From: SURF-24 sp964537965
Lineage (GTDB): Bacteria > Bacteroidota > Ignavibacteria > Ignavibacteriales > SURF-24
DNA: 27,457 nucleotides
Reading direction: 5' to 3'
Assembly: GCA_964537965.1 (NCBI GenBank)
Contig: CAZIDB010000038.1
Location: forward strand, 1 to 27,457
Shown: positions 16,806-24,375 of the stretch, piece by piece
How positions within the stretch are numbered: position 1 is the first letter of the stretch
Layout of the letters: every line of letters starts with the position of its first letter
Notes under the pieces: generated by a model
The model's database searches: none
What the model was told of the DNA's origin: nothing
What the model saw: the letters and a program-made list of their open reading frames with translations, nothing else
Translations under genes and position numbers: made by a program

Positions 16806-19208
16806 ATGCTTAGAAATTATTTTAAGATAGCAATTAGGACTCTTTTAAGAGATAAAACCTATTCGCTTATTACAATTCTGGGATTGGCAGCCGCTCTTAC
16901 TGTAAGTTTTATTACACTTTTATTTATTCTTGATGAATTTAATTATGACAGGTTTAATAAAAAGGCAGATAATATTTATAGGGTTGTATATGGAAATGAA
17001 AAATATATAACAGCAACACCTTTTCCGTTAGCACCAATTCTTAAAGCGGACTTTCCCGAAATCCTTAATACTGTTCGTGTTATTAAAACATCTCTCCAAA
17101 TCAAAAACAGTAGCGGTTGGATAAAAGAAAAGAATATTCTTTTTGCAGACAAATCTTTCTTTGAAATATTTACTCTTCCATTAATAAGGGGAAATTATAA
17201 AAGTGCGCTGAATGAACCTTTTTCTGTAGTTATAACAAGATTGGCTGCAGAAAAATATTTCGGCAAGAATAATCCTGTTGGAAAAACACTAAATATTCTA
17301 ATAGACAAAACAAATTACGATTTACAAATAACTGCTCTAATAGACCACTTCCCGAAGAACTCTCATTTTACAGGTGATTTTATTGTATCTATGTCAGTTG
17401 CAGAAAAAGTGTTTAAAAGTATGGAAAAGTTAATGCAGGCGCAATTTGGATTCTGTATTTCTTTATTAGATAGCTGGGATGCAAGTAGTTTTAGCACATA
17501 TATTTTGCTACCTGATAAATACGATATTAAAAAGCTCGACGAGAAACTTCCTGCTTTTTATAAAAAACACAAAGAAACTGCGGGAAAATTTAACCTTCAT
17601 TTTCAACCATTGTTAGATATTCATCTTAGCTCCGATACCCGGGCAGAGAATGGACAAAACAACAGTATGAGAAACATATTTCTCTTTTCGTCAGTTGCAT
17701 TACTTGTTTTAGCGGTTGCCTGCTTTAATTTTATTATTTTATCTACTGCACGTTCCACTAACAGATTAAAGGAAATTGGTCTTCGTAAAGTAATTGGAGC
17801 AGATAAAACCGACATATTTAAACAAATATTAGGAGAAAGTATTTGTGTTTCATTTACGGCGTTACCTGTTTCCTTACTGTTTGTAGAAATTATTCTTCCT
17901 TTTATAAATCAACTCCTCGATAGAACATTAGTTATTAACTATCTAAATAATTGGCAGTATATTTTAGGTTTATTAATTATAACTTCACTCGTTGGAGTTT
18001 TATCCGGAATATACATTGCATTCCATGCTTCTGCATTACATCCGACTGAAATTTTAAAAGGAATACCACATTCAGGAAGAAACAAGTATAGCTTTAGAAA
18101 AAGCCTTATTATAGCCCAATTATCAGTCTTAATATTTATGCTTGTTTGTACCATAATATATTATAAACAATTAAACTTTCTTCACAAGAAAGATATTGGG
18201 TTTAATATAAATCATCTTATTACTTTTTCCATTACCAATGAAAATTTCAAAAAAACATTTCAAACATTTAAGCATGAGACAGAGGCCAGTCCCGATATAA
18301 TATCAGTATCAGCCGCCTATGATGTCCCGCCATCAGAATCCGGTATTCCCATTAAGATTTCAACCTTAGATAAACCCGAGATTCAACATGACATGAAGTG
18401 GGTATTTGTTGAATATGATTTTTTTAAAACACTCCAAGCTAAACTTTTTAAGGGCAGAGATTTCTCCGGCAAATTTAACGACATACAAGAATCTGTAATC
18501 CTAAACGAGACAGCTTTTAAGAAACTTGGGGTAAGAAATATTGAAACTTGTAAAATTAATATTGGAGACAACACAGAACCCCGGAAAATTATCGGTATTG
18601 CAAAGGATTTTCATGAAAGCTCGCTTCATAACCTAATTCCGGCAATGATTTTTAGTATTATGCCTTCACAGATAAGACAAGTTGTAATTAGAATTCATAC
18701 AGAAAATTACAAGGAAGCACTTTCTTTCATCAAAGCAAGCTGGGAGAAATTTAATCCGGATGAAGCTTTTGAATTTACATACATTAAAGATGAATATGAA
18801 CGATTTTATTCCGATGAGGATAAACTCGGTTTTATTATTAGCATATTCACAATAATTACTATTTTAATTTCTTGTCTTGGTTTGGTGGGAATATCAACAT
18901 TTATTGCTGACAGACAAATTAAAGAAATAGGTATACGCAAAACACTTGGAGCTTCTGTTTTTAATATAGTTAAACTTTCATTGAGTAACTTTATTAAATG
19001 GGTTTCAATTGCATTTATAATTGCAGCACCAATTTCTTATTTAATAGTAGATAAATGGCTGCAGGATTTTGCTTATAGGGTTGAAATTAGCATATGGACA
19101 TTTTTAATCTCAGGTGGCGTTGCTTTAGTAATTACGCTTGCAACTATAAGCTATCAGGTAATAAATGCTGCAACAGCAAATCCTGTGGAGAGTTTGAAAT
19201 ATGAATAG
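16806..19208 (+). CDS. Double FtsX/MacB permease 5
   Basis: This 800-residue permease starts at the ATG at 16806, with a strong GGAGG at 16796-16800; the upstream in-frame TTG at 16794 overlaps that site and is unlikely. TM1 is at about 20-43, the first core to about 285 (VITRLAAEKYFG then NPVGK), TM2 at about 287-310, the coupling motif KEIGLRKVIGA near 321, and TM3-TM5 follow. The second core carries IIGIAKDFHESSL, then come TM6, KEIGIRKTLGAS near 706, TM7, WLQDFAYRVE, TM8 and the tail NPVESLKYE. Its last 3' codons share 32 identical consecutive bases with permease 4. It lies 65 bases after permease 4 and is followed by a GC-rich hairpin. Confidence 0.93.
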   Translation: MLRNYFKIAIRTLLRDKTYSLITILGLAAALTVSFITLLFILDEFNYDRFNKKADNIYRVVYGNEKYITATPFPLAPILKADFPEILNTVRVIKTSLQIKNSSGWIKEKNILFADKSFFEIFTLPLIRGNYKSALNEPFSVVITRLAAEKYFGKNNPVGKTLNILIDKTNYDLQITALIDHFPKNSHFTGDFIVSMSVAEKVFKSMEKLMQAQFGFCISLLDSWDASSFSTYILLPDKYDIKKLDEKLPAFYKKHKETAGKFNLHFQPLLDIHLSSDTRAENGQNNSMRNIFLFSSVALLVLAVACFNFIILSTARSTNRLKEIGLRKVIGADKTDIFKQILGESICVSFTALPVSLLFVEIILPFINQLLDRTLVINYLNNWQYILGLLIITSLVGVLSGIYIAFHASALHPTEILKGIPHSGRNKYSFRKSLIIAQLSVLIFMLVCTIIYYKQLNFLHKKDIGFNINHLITFSITNENFKKTFQTFKHETEASPDIISVSAAYDVPPSESGIPIKISTLDKPEIQHDMKWVFVEYDFFKTLQAKLFKGRDFSGKFNDIQESVILNETAFKKLGVRNIETCKINIGDNTEPRKIIGIAKDFHESSLHNLIPAMIFSIMPSQIRQVVIRIHTENYKEALSFIKASWEKFNPDEAFEFTYIKDEYERFYSDEDKLGFIISIFTIITILISCLGLVGISTFIADRQIKEIGIRKTLGASVFNIVKLSLSNFIKWVSIAFIIAAPISYLIVDKWLQDFAYRVEISIWTFLISGGVALVITLATISYQVINAATANPVESLKYE

Positions 19209-19220
19209 GCCTAACCCTTA

Positions 19221-19260
19221 CCCTTCCTTGCCTTGCCGGCAGGCAGGCCCAAGGGAAGGG
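19221..19260. repeat. GC-rich hairpin after permease 5
   Basis: CCCTTCC (19221-19227) pairs with GGAAGGG (19254-19260), with an inner CCTTGCC/GGCAGG arm. The base composition is much richer in G and C than the surroundings, which is typical of dispersed palindromic repeats. No T-run follows. The outer CCTTCC arms resemble those of the hairpin at 11801-11855. Confidence 0.65.
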
Positions 19261-19446
19261 CTGATTTATTTAATTATTAATCCTGAATTAGAATTCCATC
19301 CAGCATCTGGCATCAGGAATCTGATCGCAAGATTGTTTCATCAAGCGTCAGCACTTTGTCTAAATTCAGGTATTGATTGCAGTTATTCTTCAATACAAAC
19401 ACTCAGCTTACATAAGAGATATCAATGAAAGTTATGCGGAGGAAAT
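19261..19446. other. Non-coding spacer between permeases 5 and 6
   Basis: This spacer holds an imperfect inverted repeat (TCCTGA at 19281-19286 against TCAGGA at 19313-19318, with inner CCAG-CAT-CTGG at 19300-19310). It ends in a clear ribosome site (GGAGG) before permease 6. The short open frame starting at 19201 crosses the hairpin and has no recognisable features, so it is not called. No promoter is evident. Confidence 0.5.
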
Positions 19447-21831
19447 ATGTTTAAGAATTATTTGAAAATAGCATTTAGAAATTTTCTAAAATATAAAACG
19501 TATTCGCTTATTAATCTGCTTGGCTTGATTATAGGTTTTTCTGCCTGCCTTGTTATTGCTTTATATGTAATAAACGAATTAAGCTATGATAGCCTTCAGG
19601 ATGCAAATCTAATTAACAGGATAGTAACCAATAAAAAAACATCAAATGATAGGCTTGAATATGCAACCACACCATCGTCATTAGTTTATTCACTTAAGAA
19701 TGATTTTCCGCAGGTAAAGTACGCAGCAAGAATAATTACAAACCCGGAACAACAAATTAAAGTTAACGAGAAAAATTTCAGCGAAAGCAGAGTATTCCAT
19801 TGCGACTCGGACATATTCAAAATACTTAACTTCTCTTTTATTTACGGAAACCCAAACACTTGCCTTAGCAAACCTAAATCAATAGTAATCACAAAAGATA
19901 TTTCCGAAAAGTATTTCGGCAATGTTAATCCGCTTGGAAAAACTTTAGACTTTGGTTATTCGACTTTTGAAATAACCGGAGTCATCAAACCACTTGTTAA
20001 TACGCATCTGAAATTAGATTTCCTGATTTCTCTGAAACCATTCGAGTCCCGCAACTGGCAAGACCAGGGCTGGGCAGATGTTGACGGGCAAAGCAGCCTT
20101 GTTTACACATATATAAAATTCACTAAAGATTTTGACCGGAATATTTTCAGCAGGCAGTTAAATGGTGCTATAGCCAAATATCCCGGAACGGCTGATTTAA
20201 GCAAAACCATGTCTTTCTCTTTACAGCCGGTTAAGGATATTCATCTATATTCTAACCGCTTAAATGAAATTGAAGCGCCCGGTAACATTGAGGCAATCAG
20301 CATACTGGGAATAATCGCGTTGGTAATACTAATTATAGCCTGCATTAACTTTATCAATTTATCTACTGCTCGTAATACTTCAAGAGTTAAAGAAATTGGA
20401 GTAAGGAAAACTTCCGGAGCATTTCGCTCTCAAATTATAAAGCAGTTTTTTGTTGAATCTGTTTTGTTTACCACAACAGCTTTTTTAATTTCATTAATCA
20501 TTACGGATATATCTCTCCCGGCAATTAATTCTTTAACAAACAAAACTCTTGCTTTATCCTCGCTTTCATATTCTCAGGTAATATTGCTAATTGTCTTTGT
20601 CTTTATTCTAGGGTGTTCGGCAGGAATATACCCGGCACTTGCAGTTTCTTCTGTTCAGCCGGTAAATATTTTAAAAGGATTTTCGGCCGGGAATATTTCG
20701 AATTCTCTCTTACGGAAAATACTTGTTGTTCTTCAGTTTACTTTTGCCATCATTTTAATTTCGGGAACGGTTATTATCTTCAAGCAAATTCATTTTCTTA
20801 AAAATTATGATTTAGGATTTGACAAGAATAATCTTATTGCGCTTCCAATTCCGGCGGGAAAATTATTCAACAAAGAATCTGAAGAATACATTTCAAACGA
20901 ATTTCAAAAACATTCTTCAGTAATTTCCGCCTCGACAACATCATATATTCCCGGTATGGATAAAAATATATTTAAAGGAAAATTTAAGCTGGCAGAAAAC
21001 AATTACGAGCGGGATATAAATATTATGATTATTGATCCGGACTTTTTAACGACATACAGCATAAAATTGTCTACCGGGAGAGCACTTCAAAACAACACGG
21101 ATAATTTTGGACGAACATGTTTAATTAATGAATCGGCGGTTAAGTCTTTGGGTTTGCATTCCCCGCAAGAAGCAATTGGCAAACATCTTTTTGATTTTGA
21201 TGAGCGGGAAATAGTTGGAGTTATAAAAGATTTCCATTTCAGTTCACTGAGAAATAAAATTGAACCGCTTTTCTTATCCGTCAATCCAGATTTCTACATC
21301 TACCTGACATTAAAATTCAACAAGGCAAATCTTAATGAGGCGATGAATTTTACTAAGGATAAATGGAATGAGTTGTTTCCCGGCAATCCTTTTCAATATT
21401 ATTTCTTTGATGATATTATTGACAAACAATATAAAGCAGAAGCAAACTTTTCCAGTATAATTCTTGCGTTTACAGTGCTTGCAATTTTTCTCGCTTGCCT
21501 TGGTTTATACGGAATAATTTCTTTTGTAGTTGCTTGTCGCACAAAAGAAATTGGAATCCGAAAAGTATTCGGTTCTTCTGCCTCACAAATTATTTCTGTT
21601 CTTGTAAAAGATTTTACCGGATGGATTCTTGTTGCCGGAATTATTTCCGTTCCGGTTTCTTATTACATTTTTAACAGTTGGCTTCAAAACTATGCCTACA
21701 GAACAAATATAAACTGGTGGATATTCATCCTTGCCTGTGGCTTTGCCCTGTTAATCTCAATAGCTACTGTTAGTTTAAAAATTATCAAAGCTGCAACTGC
21801 AAACCCGGTGGAGAGTTTAAAGTATGAGTAA
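19447..21831 (+). CDS. Double FtsX/MacB permease 6
   Basis: This 794-residue permease has TM1 at about 20-43, the first core to about 275 (VITKDISEKYFG then NPLGK), TM2 at about 280-304, the coupling motif KEIGVRKTSGA near 315, TM3-TM4 to about 400 and TM5 at about 423-446. The second core ends with the signature IVGVIKDFHFSSL, followed by TM6, KEIGIRKVFGSS near 699, TM7, WLQNYAYRTN, TM8 and NPVESLKYE. The ribosome site is GGAGG, seven to eight bases before the ATG. The second coupling motif has serine where the others have the Gly-Ala step, a mild departure. Its 3' end (21799-21827) is identical over 29 bases to that of permease 7, which follows after only 65 bases. Confidence 0.93.
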   Translation: MFKNYLKIAFRNFLKYKTYSLINLLGLIIGFSACLVIALYVINELSYDSLQDANLINRIVTNKKTSNDRLEYATTPSSLVYSLKNDFPQVKYAARIITNPEQQIKVNEKNFSESRVFHCDSDIFKILNFSFIYGNPNTCLSKPKSIVITKDISEKYFGNVNPLGKTLDFGYSTFEITGVIKPLVNTHLKLDFLISLKPFESRNWQDQGWADVDGQSSLVYTYIKFTKDFDRNIFSRQLNGAIAKYPGTADLSKTMSFSLQPVKDIHLYSNRLNEIEAPGNIEAISILGIIALVILIIACINFINLSTARNTSRVKEIGVRKTSGAFRSQIIKQFFVESVLFTTTAFLISLIITDISLPAINSLTNKTLALSSLSYSQVILLIVFVFILGCSAGIYPALAVSSVQPVNILKGFSAGNISNSLLRKILVVLQFTFAIILISGTVIIFKQIHFLKNYDLGFDKNNLIALPIPAGKLFNKESEEYISNEFQKHSSVISASTTSYIPGMDKNIFKGKFKLAENNYERDINIMIIDPDFLTTYSIKLSTGRALQNNTDNFGRTCLINESAVKSLGLHSPQEAIGKHLFDFDEREIVGVIKDFHFSSLRNKIEPLFLSVNPDFYIYLTLKFNKANLNEAMNFTKDKWNELFPGNPFQYYFFDDIIDKQYKAEANFSSIILAFTVLAIFLACLGLYGIISFVVACRTKEIGIRKVFGSSASQIISVLVKDFTGWILVAGIISVPVSYYIFNSWLQNYAYRTNINWWIFILACGFALLISIATVSLKIIKAATANPVESLKYE

Positions 21832-21896
21832 GGAGAAGTCAGTAATGAGTATGACGCTTTTCCAAAAACTGCGCATGACATTTACTTGGAGAAATA

Positions 21897-24257
21897 ATGT
21901 TTAAGAGTTATTTGAAAATAGCATTACGAAACATTTTTAAGTACAAGACTACTTCCATTATAAACGTAACAGGTTTAGCTTTTGGAATGGCCTGTTGTAT
22001 CCTGATTTTTCTATTTGTTCAGTTTGAATTAAGCTATGATAAATTCCAGAAGAATGTAAACTCTATTTATAAAATTCTCGCACATACAAACTATAATGGA
22101 TCCAATTATGATGATGGGACACCTGTTCCTCTCGGTCCAACAATAAAAAGAAATTTCCCGGAATGTGAATATGCAGTAAGATTAACTTCGGGCAGCAGCT
22201 GGAAATCAATCCGGTATAAAGATAGATGGTTTAATGAAGAAAATATTATTGCTGCTGATTCTGATATCTTCCGGATGTTTACTTTTGAATTTATAAAAGG
22301 TAATCCGAAAACAGCTTTATCAGAGCCTAACTGTGTGGTTATTAATGAGGAAATTGCAAAGAAGTACTTTGGTAAAGAAGACCCGTTATTTAAGACAATT
22401 ATTATTGGTAAAAACGTTTTTAAAATCACGGGGATTGTAAAAAATTTACCGGCAAATTCAACACTTAAAATAAGAGCCATAATTCCCGGAGTAAACAGTA
22501 GTAGTTTTACTAAGCTTGATAACCATTGGGGAAATAATCTTGCAGAAACTTATGTTCAAATAAAAAGCAATTCTTCAGATCAGCAATTAGAAAATAAGAT
22601 AAACAGTTACCTCAATAAAAACTTGGAGGGCTGGCCGGAAGAAAACACATACTTTACACTACAGCCATTTAATAGAATCCACCTATATTCATACTCGAAT
22701 TATGGAATTGATTACTATGGAGACTACAGGGCTGTAATTATTTATTCTGCAATTGCGCTTTTTATATTGATAATTGCCATAATAAATTTTATCAACATCT
22801 CAATTGCACAAACGGCTACACGTTTTAAGGAAATAGGTTTGCGTAAAGTTTTAGGCGCTTTTAAAAAGCAAATTCTAATTCAATTTCTTAACGAAGCTTT
22901 CATTGTTTGTTTTGTGGCTACTATTCTTGGTATAGCGTTGGCCGGATTTCTGTTGCCTGAATTTAACCAGTTAGTAAACCGACAGATCAATTTTAACCTC
23001 GACAGTAATACTCTTTCACACATTGCGGCAGTCTTTTTATTCACCGGTATTATCATCGGAATCTTTCCCGCTTTGTTATTCTCCAAATATCAAAGCATCA
23101 GTTTATTGAACAGTAAAGTTAGGATTAGCAGCCATTCCGGGTTTACTAAGTTTCTTATTATCCTTCAATTTTCTCTCTCAATCTTTTTTATGATATGCAC
23201 ATCAATTATGTCTCAGCAGATCAGTTTTATAATGAACCGACATCATGTGCCGGAAAAAGAAAAAATCATTGAAATAAATACAAAAACTTTGTCCTCCGTC
23301 TTTTCTGATTGGGAAATGAAAAGGTTAAAGGTTGGTGCATTTATAAATGACGTTTCAAAGTCTTCGTTAATAAAGTATTCTGCATATAAACCGGGAGGAA
23401 TAAGTAATTCAAAAACAGAGTACAATGGAAGAGAATGGAGTAGTGCACTGATAGATTTTACTGATAGTTACTTTAAAATGTTTAATATAAAAATAGTTAA
23501 AGGACGCAGTTTCAATGTAAATGACTTTCCTGCCGATTCAACAAATTCAATTATTATAAATGAAACATTCGCAAAAGAAAATAAAATAGAAAATCCGGTT
23601 GGTAAGACTATCGGTCTTGGCGGTAAGCAGTACTCTATTATCGGCATAGTAGAAGATTTCTCGCTTGGAAATATAAAACATAAAATAGGTGGGTTAGCAA
23701 TTAAAAATTCCAACATGAGTACATCAAAACTATATTTTACAGTTAACCAGAAAGATATTCCGGACGTAATCAAATTACTAAAAAGTAAATGGACAGAATT
23801 CTTTCCCAATGCATTATTCGGTTACACTTTTTATGAGGAGTCCTGGGGAAAAGAATACAGCAAAGAAATAAACAGCAGAGAACTTCTGAATTTTGTAAGC
23901 ATTATAACTTTGTTGCTTTCCGGATTTGGAGTTCTTGGTCTAACCACCATAACCATTGCACGGAAGACAAAAGAGATAGGAATACGTAAAGTTCTTGGCG
24001 CATCATCAAAAAGTGTTTTCTTTCTATTAACAAGACAGTTTGGTTTGATGGTGTTAGTGGCATCAATTATTGCGAGTGCTTTTGCATATTATTATATGAT
24101 AAACTGGTTAAGCGACTTTGCATACCGCGTAGAAATAAAAGTCTGGACGTTTATCCTCTCAACAATCCTAACCCTTATGGTATCAATATTTTTAATTGCT
24201 TTTAAATCTTTTAAAGCTGCAACCGCAAACCCGGTGGAGAGTTTAAAGTATGAATAG
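21897..24257 (+). CDS. Double FtsX/MacB permease 7
   Basis: This 786-residue permease has TM1 at about 20-43, the first core to about 270 (VINEEIAKKYFG), TM2 at about 279-300, the coupling motif KEIGLRKVLGA near 311, TM3-TM4, and TM5 at about 418-440. The second core carries the signature IIGIVEDFSLGNI, which departs from the DFHFESL consensus. TM6, KEIGIRKVLGAS near 692, TM7, WLSDFAYRVE, TM8 and the tail NPVESLKYE follow. A GGAG lies seven bases before the ATG. Its N-terminal DNA is close to that of permease 6, suggesting a relatively recent shared origin of the two or gene conversion between them. It is followed by hairpin element C and a stray permease tail. Confidence 0.93.
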   Translation: MFKSYLKIALRNIFKYKTTSIINVTGLAFGMACCILIFLFVQFELSYDKFQKNVNSIYKILAHTNYNGSNYDDGTPVPLGPTIKRNFPECEYAVRLTSGSSWKSIRYKDRWFNEENIIAADSDIFRMFTFEFIKGNPKTALSEPNCVVINEEIAKKYFGKEDPLFKTIIIGKNVFKITGIVKNLPANSTLKIRAIIPGVNSSSFTKLDNHWGNNLAETYVQIKSNSSDQQLENKINSYLNKNLEGWPEENTYFTLQPFNRIHLYSYSNYGIDYYGDYRAVIIYSAIALFILIIAIINFINISIAQTATRFKEIGLRKVLGAFKKQILIQFLNEAFIVCFVATILGIALAGFLLPEFNQLVNRQINFNLDSNTLSHIAAVFLFTGIIIGIFPALLFSKYQSISLLNSKVRISSHSGFTKFLIILQFSLSIFFMICTSIMSQQISFIMNRHHVPEKEKIIEINTKTLSSVFSDWEMKRLKVGAFINDVSKSSLIKYSAYKPGGISNSKTEYNGREWSSALIDFTDSYFKMFNIKIVKGRSFNVNDFPADSTNSIIINETFAKENKIENPVGKTIGLGGKQYSIIGIVEDFSLGNIKHKIGGLAIKNSNMSTSKLYFTVNQKDIPDVIKLLKSKWTEFFPNALFGYTFYEESWGKEYSKEINSRELLNFVSIITLLLSGFGVLGLTTITIARKTKEIGIRKVLGASSKSVFFLLTRQFGLMVLVASIIASAFAYYYMINWLSDFAYRVEIKVWTFILSTILTLMVSIFLIAFKSFKAATANPVESLKYE

Positions 24258-24291
24258 TGCTTTCATAATTTATTTATCAAAAGAAGTTGTG

Positions 24292-24332
24292 TTTTTAAAA
24301 GTCCTCTCCTTTGGAGAGGATTTAAGAGAGGC
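24292..24332. repeat. Interspersed hairpin element, copy C
   Basis: This element matches copy A (8444-8484) at 40 of 41 bases, about 16 kb away. The perfect stem TCCTCTCC/GGAGAGGA with a TTT loop (24302-24320) is kept. The alternative right arm has one change (AAGAGAGG). As at copy A, the element is followed at once by a fragment of a permease 3' end. Confidence 0.85.
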
Positions 24333-24366
24333 TGCAAATTCTTTGGAGATTTTGAAGTATGAGTAA
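24331..24366 (+). pseudogene. Stray permease 3' tail remnant
   Basis: Twelve codons reading AANSLEILKYE and a stop match the AANPVESLKYE tail that ends most permeases here, but there is no gene body in front. It follows hairpin element C directly, and its end (AAGTATGAGTAAGGAGAA) matches the end of permease 6. The GGAG after the stop probably serves as the ribosome site of permease 8. It looks like the scar of a lost or partly copied permease gene. Confidence 0.7.
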
Positions 24367-24375
24367 GGAGAAATA

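Noticed and set aside
19201..19428. 75-codon open frame after permease 5
   Set aside because: It overlaps the permease stop, runs through a GC-rich hairpin and shows no domain, membrane segment or coupling.
22106..22480. Antisense open frame of 124 codons inside permease 7
   Set aside because: It lies wholly opposite a clear gene, with composition expected of a shadow frame and no ribosome site noted. Other antisense frames in the window (for example 3553-3894, 7912-8259 and 23468-23809) were rejected for the same reason.
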